From positions 1,296,055 to 1,360,054 of the forward strand of contig NC_018213.1 in the NCBI RefSeq assembly GCF_000219625.1: a stretch of DNA of 64,000 nucleotides, given 5' to 3'. Made by a program: the position numbers and the translations under genes. This DNA comes from Zymoseptoria tritici IPO323. Its lineage: Eukaryota > Ascomycota > Dothideomycetes > Mycosphaerellales > Mycosphaerellaceae. Each line of letters opens with the position of its first letter. Positions within the stretch are counted from its first letter, which is position 1. Shown here piece after piece: positions 1 through 9,414 of this stretch. The notes beneath the pieces were generated by a model. It saw nothing but the letters and a program-made list of their open reading frames with translations. It searched no databases and had not been told where the DNA came from.

Positions 1-738
1 TGCGGTTACCTCGGCGACAAATATCGCAACCGCATCCTCATCTCCTCGACTGGCATGATTACCGCCATCATCGGCGTGGCTTTGATCGTTGGCTTGCCGC
101 TCGAGAACATCAAAGGACGACTGGCGGGATACTATCTAACGCAAGCGAGTCCGACACCGTTTGTCTGTTTGTTGAGTCTGATCAGCAGTAATGTCGCTGG
201 ATATACGAAGAAGACGACCGTCGCGGCGATGTATCTCATTGCGTATTGCGTGGGGAATATCATGTATGCCTCCTTCTCCCACACCTTCGTACGATCATAA
301 GACGACTGACACCTCGACAGCGGCCCACAAACCTTTCGCCCGCAAGATGCTCCTCGATACATCCCAGGCGTCATCACTATCTTGGCCTGCTACTGCGTCT
401 GTGTCTGCATCATTCTCTTCATCTACTTCTGGTGTCGCCGCCAAAACGTCCTCAAAGCCAAGATTCGAGCGCAGCCGGGATACGAGAAATTGGAAAATCA
501 GGAGTGGCTAGACTTGACGGATCGAGAGAATCCAGAGTTCGTGTACAGTCTTCAAGAACAGATCCTCCGCAACAGACGTATCATCCGCGCTCTTCAGCAA
601 CCTCACGAGACTCCTCCACCTCCCTCCAATCCTCATACCACCTCGCAGCCCACCTCTCCAACGAAGCACACCACTCCGCCATACTCACGCACATTCCCAG
701 CATCCCAAAGTTCTCGGGCCAATCACTCTTGCCTCTGA
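1..738 (+). CDS. MFS transporter, allantoate permease (DAL5) family, 3' end
   Basis: This is the C-terminal part of an anion:cation symporter of the major facilitator superfamily, cut by the left window edge. Frame 1 is open from base 1. I model exons 1-263 and 321-738 around a 57-nt intron (donor GTATGC at 264, acceptor CAG at 320). The spliced join gives the family's conserved segment GNIIGPQTF followed by a transmembrane helix rich in Cys and Ile. The family's usual C-terminal signature, LDLTDRENPEFVYSL, follows near 510-555. Most members stop right after it, but this frame runs on for about 60 Pro/Ser/Thr-rich codons to 738, so the true end is uncertain. DAL5-type carriers import ureides, dipeptides or carboxylates across the plasma membrane; the substrate here cannot be read from the sequence. 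Confidence 0.85.
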
Positions 739-841
739 AGGTGTCACCCGTAATCCTCAACACCCACACTCCATCCTACTTCCTCCCGGGCCACCCAATG
801 AACGCCTTTCTTTGCATCCTCGCCTTCTCCTCCTCCGTCGA

Positions 842-1486
842 TCACTCAATCCGAATCTTCTTCATCACAAAGTCATACTCGCTTTTCCAACCTTTCCACT
901 TCGAGCAACCGCAAACGATCGCAGAATGCATCTTCTTCATTCGGATCCTCTGCTCGCTCGACGACTTCCAGCCAAAAAGATCGAAGAAGCCTGCAACAGC
1001 GAGGTCGAAGCGCGTCGTGAGGATACCGCCTGAGGAAGGGAAACCAAAGACTTGTGGCTCGGAGCCGTGGAACTGCGTGCGGAACTGCGTGTTGAAGCGA
1101 GACATGACCGTCGTTGGACAAGAGGTCTGCCCCGAGAATTCTTGTGGCGTTTCTTCCATCTTGGGTTTCCGAGCGGAAGGCGAGTCGACGATGGATTTGT
1201 TCGCGAAGAAGCCGTGCTTGGACATGTAGAGCATCCAGAGGAGAATAGTGGTGTCAGCGGCGGGGAGGGTAAGCCAAAGGCGAGGGTTGCGGAGGATAGA
1301 GAGCCAAGAGAGATCGTGGTTGTAGTGGAAGTAGAAGATGAGAGAGGTCGTGAGGAGGGAGAGGTGTGAGGCGGGGAGACCGTAGGAGGAGGCGATCAGA
1401 TACGGAATGTAGAGGAGTTCGGAGGAGGGGCGGGTTGACATTTCGATGGAACGGGAGGGTGGTGTTGAGGGTTGGTCGACACGCAT
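842..1486 (-). CDS. Hypothetical membrane protein
   Basis: This is a single open frame of 214 codons on the minus strand, with possible starts at 1486 or 1441. I do not recognise the family. Codons in the first half are strongly C-ending, as in other genes of this window, which supports real coding. The N-terminal third is hydrophobic: a segment starting ELLYIPYLIASS, then a Trp/Leu-rich stretch (LSWLSILRNPRLWLTLP) and a helix near TTILLWMLYM. This suggests two or three membrane passes. The C-terminal half is polar and ends in a Lys-rich segment. It lies downstream of the 5-oxoprolinase gene on the same strand, and its end faces the permease gene. A further 3' exon towards 581 is possible but I could not show a join. 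Confidence 0.55.
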   Translation of the reverse strand: MRVDQPSTPPSRSIEMSTRPSSELLYIPYLIASSYGLPASHLSLLTTSLIFYFHYNHDLSWLSILRNPRLWLTLPAADTTILLWMLYMSKHGFFANKSIVDSPSARKPKMEETPQEFSGQTSCPTTVMSRFNTQFRTQFHGSEPQVFGFPSSGGILTTRFDLAVAGFFDLFGWKSSSEQRIRMKKMHSAIVCGCSKWKGWKSEYDFVMKKIRIE

Positions 1487-1734
1487 CGTGAAAGGGTATC
1501 ACAAGTCTTTCGTTGACGAGGCAGGCTTGTAAGGTTGATAAGGTGGCTGCCTGAAGTAGTCTTGTAGACACAGCGATTGACCTGTATTCCAGCTAGACGG
1601 CAGAATGCTGTGCTGTGCCGCTGGCGCTTCATTAAACACACCAAAGCGAAGCACAAGCTCTCGACGCACCTGAGGTCTCAGTTCTGTAAATCGTCTCCAT
1701 GTACCATGCCTATATACATCAGAGATCATAACAT

Positions 1735-4700
1735 CTACGCAGAAGCCTCCGCCTCCGCCTGCCGACTCGCTACACTTCCTCCCCTCCACGCCTTCTTCGG
1801 ATCTTCCTTCTCCATTTTCTGCGCTCGCTTGCCCACCGGGCCCCATCCACCGCCTCCAGGCGTTTGAATGATAATACGTTCGCCTGCCTTCATGGCAGCG
1901 GTATTCTTCGCACCAAGCGAGACACAGCAACAATCCTGCTCTTCCTCACTGTCCTTCTTCTCCACAACATTGGTCTTAGCTTTCTCCTCACCATTGACAC
2001 CCTCATCCGCATCACTACCTTTCAGCTTCGGCACCTTTCTAACCCAAATATTCCGTCCACACTGCGCATCTTCTCCCCCTTCCAATCCATACGGATGATA
2101 AACTCTCCTCTCACTCAAAATACTCACCTGCACCGGAATCCGAAACTCAATATCCCTCACCACGCCGTCGCCGCCCTTATGCTGTCCCTCGCCATGACTC
2201 CCTTCCCTGAGCGAAAACTCCCTCAATATCACGGGATACCTCCTCTCGAAGACCTCCGCGTCCGTGATTCTTGTATTAGTCATGTGCGTGTGCACGCCGT
2301 TCGTCCCATCCCACGTGGGTCCCGCGCCGGATCCACCGGCGATGGTCTCGTAGTATCCGAATCCCTTGACTGCTTTTTCACCCGCGACGTTACCGCCGAA
2401 GCCGAAGGTGAGGTTATTGCAGTCGCCTTGAGAAGCGGCGCAGGCGCGGAAGGCTTTGAGCACGACGTCGGTGACGCGCTGGGAGGTCAAAACGTTGCCG
2501 CCTACGACTGCTGCGGTTCCGGAGGGCGAGAGGAAGGATTTCGGCGGGATGATGACTGTGACGGGTTTGAGGCAGCCTTGGTTCAGAGGGATGGACTCGG
2601 AGATTAAACAGCGTAAGCAGTAGATGATGGCGGAGTAGGTAACCGCTTCGGGGGCGTTGGTGTTGCCGTAGACTTCTGGGCCGGTACCGGTGAAGTCGAA
2701 GACGGCTTCGCCTTTTTCTGCGTCAATTGTGATTTTCAGTTGGATAGGGGATCCGTCGTCCATGTAGTCGATTGCGGAGAGGTCTTGGCCCTCGAAGCGT
2801 GAGGAGACGGATTTAAGGAGGTTTCGTACTGAGAGCTCGGCGTTGTCTTGGATGTTGCGCATGTAGAACTGTACGACTGGCTCAGTGTAATCGGCAATGA
2901 GTGAGGAGATCAGGTTGATGCCCTTTTGGTTGGCGGCAATCTGGGCTTTGAGGTCGTTGAGGTTGTCGGCGAGGCAGCGCGTGCCGGAGCAGCCTGGATG
3001 TTGGGCTGGCTCGTCTTGCAAGAGCTCGATGATGCGTTTTTCGTTGAAGTGGCCCTCTGACACGAGCTTTTCGGATTTGATGGCGGCGCCTTCTTGGTAG
3101 AGTTCGCGGGAGTGGGGAGGCATGGACCCGGGAAGAATGCCGCCAATGTCGGCGTGGTGAGCGCGAGAGGCGACGTAGAAGACGATGTTGTCGCCATTGA
3201 AGGCTGGAGTGATGACAGTGATGTCCGGTAAATGCGTGCCGCCGAACATGGGGTGGTTGGAAACGAGGACATCTCCTTTCTTCAGCTTCCCTCGCCATAG
3301 CTCAGATTGCTTCTTGACGCAAGTCGACATGCTGCCGAGATGAACTGGTAAATGCGGTGCGTTGGCGACGAGTCCACCATCTGCATCGAACAGCGCGCAG
3401 GAGTAGTCCAACCGCTCCTTGACGTTTGTGCTGACGCTCGTCTTCTGCAAAGCTCGGCCCATTTGCTCAGCAATCGCCATGAAGCGATGAGCAAAGATAC
3501 TCAGCATGATGGGATCGACCTCCTTCGTGGTGACCTTCTTATCCTGGCTATCAGACTCGCCAATGTTAATGATGACATGGGTGTTGATCACCAAAGCCGT
3601 AGCCTCCGGCGTGACAACAATCGTCTGCGTGCCGTCGGCAATGATGGCCGGGCCTCTGATGCGATCGCCGACATCCAGATCTTCAAGCTTGTAGACAGAA
3701 GTGTCTTGCCTGCCACCTTCAAAGTACACCGACTTCTTCCCATACACCTTCTCATCCTTGCCGAGATCCTTCGGTTTGATCTCCTTGAGCTGCTGGTCAA
3801 CAGTCTTTTCCAAGCCCTCGAAAGTTTTCCCGATACCTCTCGCCCTGACATCGTCAATAACGATATCCCGATCCGGCAACGTGAAACCAAATTCTTGCTC
3901 GTGCTGCCTCACAAAAGCCTTGCCAAACGCCCACTCATCTCCGCCAAAGTCCTTCTCACTCTCCTCTTTCCCCGGCTTGACAATCATCAACGCCGACTCG
4001 GTCCCACGATACCGCATGTTGAGGTACTCTTCAAAGTGGATTTCCTTTTCACTGAAACCCTGGTCCCGCAACGTAGCAGTCGACTTCTTCTTCAACTCCG
4101 CCATCTTATCTTGCAGATACTTGCGCACCTCTTGGTCCTCTTCCGACCAGACTTTCGACTCGGGCTCTTGTCGCTCATCAACCACGTCTGCCAAGGCCAT
4201 GCCGTACGCTGATAACACCGACGAGTAGCGATGGATCAAAATCTGACTGATTCCCAACGCCTCTGCGATGGCCACGGCGTGCTGCCCACCTGCTCCGCCA
4301 AACGTCGCCAAGCGGTGTTTACTCGTATCATGACCCCTCGCTTCGGTGAGCGAGCGGATGGGACGCGTCATTGTTTCGTTAGCGATTGTGATAAAGCCGT
4401 AGGCGACTTCGTCCGCGCTCATCTCCTTCTCCTTGCCCGAGCCGGCCTCCTCTTTGTTAATTTGGGCCGTGAGTTCCTTGAACAGCTTCTCACTGGCAGT
4501 CTCATCCAGACCTTCATCCTCATTCTTGCCAAAGATTTTGGGGAAGAAGTCAGGCAGTAGTCGGCCAAGGAACAAGTTGGCGTCAGTGATGGTAAGGGGT
4601 CCACCTTTGCGGTAACATGCTGGTCCGGGGTGGGCGCTGGCACTTTCTGGGCCAACAACGAAGAGGCCGTTACGGAAGAAGAGTCGTGAGCCACCACCTG

Positions 4701-5850
4701 CAGCTACAGTGTTGATGTCGAGCTGTGGGCTTTGGATCGTGACGCCTGCTGTTGTCGTTTCGAAGACGTGGTCGTATCGGCCACTGCCGTATCTGCTGAC
4801 ATCTGTACTCGTGCCTCCCATGTCAAATCCAATGACGGGTGTTCTCGTTTCCGGGTCGTAGCTCGTGAGTGCGTAGCCGACCACGCCTCCTGCTGGTCCT
4901 GATAAGATCGCCCTCAGGCCAGAGAAGCTATCCACGTCTACCAGTCCACCATCAGACTGCATGAATTCGCATCTGGCTCCCTTTGCACCGGCTTCATTCT
5001 TCACGCTCTCTGTGCCTAGTCCACCCTCGAAGCCCTTCTGAAATCCATCGATGTACTTCCGGATCGCCGGTGTGAGGTATGCATCCGCACACGCACTCGT
5101 TGCTCGAGGTACCAATTTGATCATCGGCATAAGTTCATGACTCAAGCTGACGTGGTCGAAGCCAATCTCCCTCGCGATTTTGCCCACCATAGCTTCGTGA
5201 TGAGGGTATGTGTATCCATGCATTAGACATACCGCGATGCTCTTCAGTCCAGAGTCGAACACCTCTTGTAATTGCTTCCGAATCTTGCTCTCTTCTGGTC
5301 GTTGGAGTACCCTCACGGCTTCACCCGATAGTCCCTTGACCAGCTCCGCATCGGACGCTGCATCTTGTATACCCTCTGCCTTCGTTGACGTCCGCTCCGG
5401 ATCTTCAGCGTAGTCCTCCAATGTTACTCGCTCTTCAATCTCCACGACCCGTTTGTACAACACCTCTGGCTTCCGTATCGCCAAGTCGAAGATGTCCGGT
5501 CGACTCTGATTCCCGATTTCCAAACAATCTTTGAAGCCCTTTGTCACGACCATAGCAATGTCTTCTCCTTTTCTCTCAAGCAAGGCATTCGTAGCCACCG
5601 TAGTTCCCATTCGTATGCTCTCGATCTTGCTCGTGTCTAGAGGTGTGCCTCGAGGGATGTCTTCGCCGGTGAACTTGGAGAGCAGTCGTCGAATACCTTC
5701 GAGAGGTGCGTCGTCGTAGTTTGAGGGATCGACGGAGAGGAGCTTGATCACGACGTCGTCCTCCATCTTGCCTGAGCCAGGGTTGCCTACGCAGTCGGTG
5801 AACGTGCCGCCGCGGTCTATGGCGATGCGAATTCCTCGAGAGGTCGCCAT
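1735..5850 (-). CDS. OXP1: 5-oxoprolinase (ATP-hydrolysing)
   Basis: This cytosolic enzyme opens 5-oxo-L-proline to L-glutamate at the cost of ATP, in the gamma-glutamyl (glutathione) cycle. It is intronless and encodes about 1371 residues, slightly longer than the roughly 1280-1300 usual for the family. The frame is open further upstream to 5916, but the Met at 5850 directly precedes the conserved start (IRIAIDRGGTFTDCVG), so I chose it. Order of domains: hydantoinase A N-terminal, hydantoinase/oxoprolinase A with SGPAGGVVGYA and GFDMGGTSTDVSRYG, then hydantoinase B (DYSCALFDADGGLVANAPHLPVHLGSM; SNHPMFGGTHLPD). The extra length comes partly from an acidic/Lys-rich insert with a Cys-Cys-Cys run near the C-terminus, before the conserved TPGGGGWG. 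It is transcribed divergently from the gene at 6551 across about 700 bp. Confidence 0.95.
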   Translation of the reverse strand: MATSRGIRIAIDRGGTFTDCVGNPGSGKMEDDVVIKLLSVDPSNYDDAPLEGIRRLLSKFTGEDIPRGTPLDTSKIESIRMGTTVATNALLERKGEDIAMVVTKGFKDCLEIGNQSRPDIFDLAIRKPEVLYKRVVEIEERVTLEDYAEDPERTSTKAEGIQDAASDAELVKGLSGEAVRVLQRPEESKIRKQLQEVFDSGLKSIAVCLMHGYTYPHHEAMVGKIAREIGFDHVSLSHELMPMIKLVPRATSACADAYLTPAIRKYIDGFQKGFEGGLGTESVKNEAGAKGARCEFMQSDGGLVDVDSFSGLRAILSGPAGGVVGYALTSYDPETRTPVIGFDMGGTSTDVSRYGSGRYDHVFETTTAGVTIQSPQLDINTVAAGGGSRLFFRNGLFVVGPESASAHPGPACYRKGGPLTITDANLFLGRLLPDFFPKIFGKNEDEGLDETASEKLFKELTAQINKEEAGSGKEKEMSADEVAYGFITIANETMTRPIRSLTEARGHDTSKHRLATFGGAGGQHAVAIAEALGISQILIHRYSSVLSAYGMALADVVDERQEPESKVWSEEDQEVRKYLQDKMAELKKKSTATLRDQGFSEKEIHFEEYLNMRYRGTESALMIVKPGKEESEKDFGGDEWAFGKAFVRQHEQEFGFTLPDRDIVIDDVRARGIGKTFEGLEKTVDQQLKEIKPKDLGKDEKVYGKKSVYFEGGRQDTSVYKLEDLDVGDRIRGPAIIADGTQTIVVTPEATALVINTHVIINIGESDSQDKKVTTKEVDPIMLSIFAHRFMAIAEQMGRALQKTSVSTNVKERLDYSCALFDADGGLVANAPHLPVHLGSMSTCVKKQSELWRGKLKKGDVLVSNHPMFGGTHLPDITVITPAFNGDNIVFYVASRAHHADIGGILPGSMPPHSRELYQEGAAIKSEKLVSEGHFNEKRIIELLQDEPAQHPGCSGTRCLADNLNDLKAQIAANQKGINLISSLIADYTEPVVQFYMRNIQDNAELSVRNLLKSVSSRFEGQDLSAIDYMDDGSPIQLKITIDAEKGEAVFDFTGTGPEVYGNTNAPEAVTYSAIIYCLRCLISESIPLNQGCLKPVTVIIPPKSFLSPSGTAAVVGGNVLTSQRVTDVVLKAFRACAASQGDCNNLTFGFGGNVAGEKAVKGFGYYETIAGGSGAGPTWDGTNGVHTHMTNTRITDAEVFERRYPVILREFSLREGSHGEGQHKGGDGVVRDIEFRIPVQVSILSERRVYHPYGLEGGEDAQCGRNIWVRKVPKLKGSDADEGVNGEEKAKTNVVEKKDSEEEQDCCCVSLGAKNTAAMKAGERIIIQTPGGGGWGPVGKRAQKMEKEDPKKAWRGGSVASRQAEAEASA

Positions 5851-6550
5851 GTTGTCCGCTGAGGAGTGCGAGAAGAAGAAGTCAATGGCTTTGAAAGCTT
5901 TCCGCTTGAGGAACACGAGGCCAGGGCAGTGAGCGGATATGCGAGGGTAAGGGAGGTGGTAGCAGAAGAGAGGATTCGAGCAAACCTATCTCTTATGTCG
6001 AACCAAGGCCGTTACCAAGGTGTGATAGGGAGCATGAGGACATTCAGCACTGTATATGCCCATGAAGATATCGATGCAAGTCCCTCCTACAATTGTCGGT
6101 GGATGATGATAACAGCTCGGGCGATGTCGTTGGCCGAGTGGTGGGGCTCTGTGAGGGTGTTGCGGGGCGGGCGACTTCGCTTCGTCGCTTCGTCCTTTGC
6201 CATCACTTTCACTCTCACGACTGAACATCGACTTACTCCATCAAATTCAAACATTTGCCATCGCAGGGTGAACCTCTCGTGCATTGGCAGCATCTTCCAG
6301 CTCGGATGATATCGTCCATTGCATGGTATTGCCGTCACGACTCAAGAGAAGCCCTCTGCGAACAACGGCCACGGCCAAGGTGTACTTCGTAGGGCGGCTC
6401 GTTCTAACCTTTGGAGGCATCTCTTACCGGTAGGCTGACGGATCTTCCATTCTCGACTACATCTGACTCCGTTCAATTCTTCCGTCTGCATCTTCTCCAT
6501 CCCTCCTCCGTCGATTCATTACCCTCGAGTTTGGTGCAGAAATCAGCAAG
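5851..6550. promoter_or_regulatory. Divergent intergenic region between OXP1 and the ammonia-lyase gene
   Basis: This 700-bp region separates two divergently transcribed genes, so it should hold both promoters. It contains two GATA-factor-like HGATAR motifs on the + strand (6023-6028 and 6107-6112). About two are expected by chance in this length, so they are not significant alone. Short open frames here look random. Confidence 0.4.
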
Positions 6551-7767
6551 ATGTCATCCTACACCGTCCAGCATCTGGACTCGAGAACCTCCTACGCTCG
6601 TCCCTACATCCTCCACAATCCTCACCACGCTTCTCCATCTTCCTCAACATCCTCTCTCAACCCATCCGTCGAGGCCTTTCATCGCACGTTACCCGACTAC
6701 AACGAAACAAGCCTCCACAATCTGTCCTCCATAGCCGAAGAACTAGGTCTCAAATACGTCTTCCTCAAAGACGAGTCCACTCGATTCGCTCTACCTGCTT
6801 TCAAGATTCTCGGCGCGAGTTGGGCGATCCATCGAGCGATTTGTCAGGAGCTTGCTCTACCCAATGATGCTTCGCTAGAGGATGTCAAGCAGGCACTCAG
6901 GCCAACGGAGAAGGATGTGAGGCTGGTGCTCTGCTCTGAGGGCAATTGGGGTCGGGCATGTGCGCGAATGGGTAAGATCCTCAACCTTTCGGTGACCATT
7001 TACGTGCCGGGGTTCATGAGCGAGTATATGCAGAACCTTCTCCGTGGCGAAGGGGCGGAAGTCAAAGTCCTAAAGGAAGGGACTTACGATGATTCAATTG
7101 CTGCGGCATTGGAGGACTCTGAGCGCAGCGGTGCGTTACTGGTGATGGATACCAGCTGGGAGGGCTATGAGCAGATTCCGAAGGTAAGCTCCCCCATGCG
7201 TGTGTTACGTTTCGATGGGAGAAAGCGCTGAATCGACTCACCAAACAGTGGGTAACAGAAGGCTACGCAACCATGCTCACCGAGACCGACCGCCAAGTCG
7301 CTGCCATCACTCCCGAAAATCCGAACACATTCTTCGTCTCCGTCGGCGTCGGATCCTGGGCGCATTCCGTCGTGGCTCACTATACCTCCGCCAACACATC
7401 CAATCGCATTGTGACCGTTGAACCCATTGCCGCGCCGTCCTTCAAAGAGTCGCTCCATATCGGCTACCCGACTCCGATCGTAACAGGTGAAACGATCATG
7501 GCGGGAATGAACTGCGGTACGACGAGTGCGTTGGCGTGGTCGGTCTTGCGGGATGGAGTGAGTGATGCCGTCATTGTAGGGGAGAATGAGGCGCATGATG
7601 CGGTCGAAGAGTTGAAGGGCTTGGGTGTGAGTGCTGGGCCTTGTGGTGCGGCGACATTGGCGGCGTTGAGGAGATTTGTGGAGAGGATCAGTGCGGAGGA
7701 GAAGGCGGAGATGAGTGTTGTGCTGTTCAGTACGGAAGGAGCGAGGGAGTATGTGGTGCCGGAGTGA
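6551..7767 (+). CDS. Diaminopropionate ammonia-lyase-like PLP enzyme
   Basis: This is a fold-type II pyridoxal-phosphate enzyme of the tryptophan-synthase-beta family, closest by motif to diaminopropionate ammonia-lyase (2,3-diaminopropionate to pyruvate plus ammonia). Exons are 6551-7183 and 7249-7767, joined in phase 0 across a 65-nt intron (GTAAGC...ACAG); the product is 383 residues. The lysine expected to bind PLP lies in LPAFKILGASWA, preceded by FLKDESTRFALP as in the bacterial enzymes. The Gly-rich phosphate-binding loop is SVGVGSWAHSVV in exon 2. Other family marks are CSEGNWGRACA, VYVP-type segments (TIYVPGFMSEY), TSWEGYEQIPKWVTEGY and GETIMAGMNCGTTS. It probably serves use of non-protein amino acids as nitrogen source. 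Threonine-synthase-like or serine-dehydratase-like activity is the main alternative. Confidence 0.88.
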
Positions 7768-8190
7768 TTCGCTCACTCCGCAGCCTGTCGTTGCGTAGAC
7801 GGAGCGACCTGTGGAACGAACGCCTTACACGCCTGGCCGGGATCCAGCTTCCTTGTTGCTTAGCCTCATTGCTTGTCGAATGCCGCCTCGAGGACGCTTA
7901 TCGACTAATTGCGACACATACCACTTGCCCGCCTGTGCTTGTGAGCACACCGTGGCCTCTATTGGCCTCTATTGTAGGTAGCGGAACATGGGCCTCCGGA
8001 CCGGTCAATCGCACATCCGTTGTGCTCCCTGAACGAAAGGAAACTTCCAGTACGACCTTCGGTGGTATAAGACTGGCCTTCGCTGAACGGTCGTCAACTA
8101 AAAAGCATCAGATCATCAAGCCCTCATCGAATCGCCGATCTTTCTCGTCCCAGCAACATCCGCCTCCCCAAAGTTCCAAGTCCAACAAAA
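7768..8190. other. Intergenic, promoter side of the first cysteine-rich gene
   Basis: No gene is visible. A TATA-like TATAAG lies near 8066, about 125 bp upstream of the first small secreted-protein gene. The rest looks like ordinary intergenic sequence. Confidence 0.3.
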
Positions 8191-8492
8191 ATGTCGATCC
8201 TCCTCGCGCTTCTCGCCTTTTGTCTCTTCGCAGCCACCAGCGCCGAGACTTGCACCACCCGCGACGACTGTCCAGGACAAGAAGTCTGCTGCGGTGAGCG
8301 CACTTACTCCTCACATGAGCCATTTTCGACTGATACACAAACTAACACCTACGTTTCTCCTCAGTCTGGCTGTCCCCCGGTGCGGCAGCGGGTGGTTACG
8401 TTTCCTACAGTCTGTGCGCTGGTGTGGGAGGCGAGTGCTGCAAGGGCGAGTTAGAAGGGTGGGCGTACGGGCGGAGTTCGTGCGATTTGTGA
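8191..8492 (+). CDS. Small secreted cysteine-rich protein, tandem copy 1
   Basis: This is the first of three tandem paralogues. Exons are 8191-8293 and 8365-8492 around a 71-nt intron (GTGAGC donor, CTCAG acceptor), joined in phase 1 to give 76 residues. The N-terminus is a typical signal peptide (MSILLALLAFCLFAATSA). The mature part begins with the shared motif CTTRDDCPGQEVCC, which ends at the exon junction. Exon 2 adds a Gly/Ala-rich loop, C-x6-CC, and ends in RSSCDL. Eight cysteines follow C-x5-C-x5-CC-x17-C-x6-CC-x13-C. No transmembrane segment remains after cleavage, so it should be secreted as a disulfide-rich mini-protein. I do not recognise a named family; the first six cysteines fit a C-C-CC-C-C cystine-knot or colipase-like order, which is inference. 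The longer unspliced frames are artefacts of reading the intron. Confidence 0.82.
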
Positions 8493-8776
8493 GCGTGGTT
8501 GAGGAGGAAGGATGGAGGCCGCCGGGAAGGGCTGAAGGAGGTTCGCGGAGGACGCGGAGCACGCGGAGCATGAGTCTCCGGATCGATTGATTGCGGTGCT
8601 GGATAGCCCTTGTGCGTGTAGCCCGTTGAAACCATACGATGCGACTGCGATAGTTTTTAAGACTGGCTTCTTTCCATTGTAGAATCCTGAGATTGATAAA
8701 TTTGCAACCTCGAAACATCGAGTCAACGGTTACCAGGCTAGCACACACACATCACACCAGGTCTCTGAGCATCGCC

Positions 8777-9073
8777 ATGTCGACCATCCTCGCTCTCGTC
8801 TTCCTTGGCCTCGTCGTAGCAGCTAGCGCCCAGATCTGCACCACTCGAGACGACTGTCCTGGACAAGAAGTCTGCTGCAGTAAGAGGCCCAGCTCCTGGC
8901 GCATGCCAAACTATCGCAATGGTATGCTGACCTTTTTGAAACCCCTCTCAGCTGTCCAGAATTACGATACCAGAATGTGCGACATCTACACATTTTGTGA
9001 TGGCGTGGAAAGCGATTGCTGCAAAGGCCAATTGTCGGGCTTCGCGTCTGGGCGTAGTTGTTGCGACTTGTGA
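8777..9073 (+). CDS. Small secreted cysteine-rich protein, tandem copy 2
   Basis: Second tandem paralogue, about 285 bp after copy 1. Exons are 8777-8879 and 8952-9073, with a 72-nt intron (GTAAGA...CTCAG) in phase 1 at exactly the same codon as in copies 1 and 3; the product is 74 residues. The intron length is a multiple of three and has no stop, so an unspliced frame from 8693 stays open and could mislead automatic annotation. Signal peptide is MSTILALVFLGLVVAASA. The mature protein starts Q-I-CTTRDDCPGQEVCC and ends CCDL. It keeps the eight shared cysteines (spacing 5, 5, 0, 15, 6, 0, 13) and has two extra ones, in RMCDIYTFC and at RSCCDL. Exon 1 is nearly the same as in copy 1, while exon 2 has diverged strongly. 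Confidence 0.82.
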   Translation: MSTILALVFLGLVVAASAQICTTRDDCPGQEVCCSKRPSSWRMPNYRNGMLTFLKPLSAVQNYDTRMCDIYTFCDGVESDCCKGQLSGFASGRSCCDL

Positions 9074-9414
9074 GTGGTGAGCAGCGATGAAGAGGAGGAG
9101 GAGGAAAGGAGGGACCCGAGCACGTCGGCACGCTGGCGTTGATGTGGTAGCTTGCGGAAGATGGAATTCTGGGATGGTGTGTTGTACAGTACTGCACTGC
9201 CTGTTGTGCTCGGAAACCGGTGGAGGATTCTGGTGCGACTTTTGTAGTCGTTAAAGAGTGGTCTTTGCCGTTCTTCGTCGATCCTATGTTAGCTGCGTGC
9301 AACGTTTGGGCCAAAGTTCTATACCCTTCAATCTCCAGAGACCTCCTTTCTCTGTTTGCAAACCCAGGAAGCCATCCTCAGCAACCATCGCAAGCTCGAA
9401 CCAAATCCCGAACC
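9074..9414. other. Intergenic between copies 2 and 3
   Basis: This stretch holds the 3' end of copy 2 and the presumed promoter of copy 3. A weak TATA-like CTATACC lies near 9320, about 95 bp before the copy-3 start. I see no further gene. Confidence 0.3.

Noticed and set aside
246..1229. Long + strand frame of 327 codons
   Set aside because: It overlaps the permease in another frame and runs antisense to the hypothetical membrane protein. Composition is Ser/Pro/His-rich without motif, typical of a shadow frame.
6023..6112. GATA sites as evidence for nitrogen control of OXP1 and the ammonia-lyase
   Set aside because: Two HGATAR sites in 700 bp on either strand are about what chance gives.
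7165..7776. Minus-strand frame of 203 codons
   Set aside because: It is antisense to exon 2 of the ammonia-lyase-like gene and reads as its shadow.
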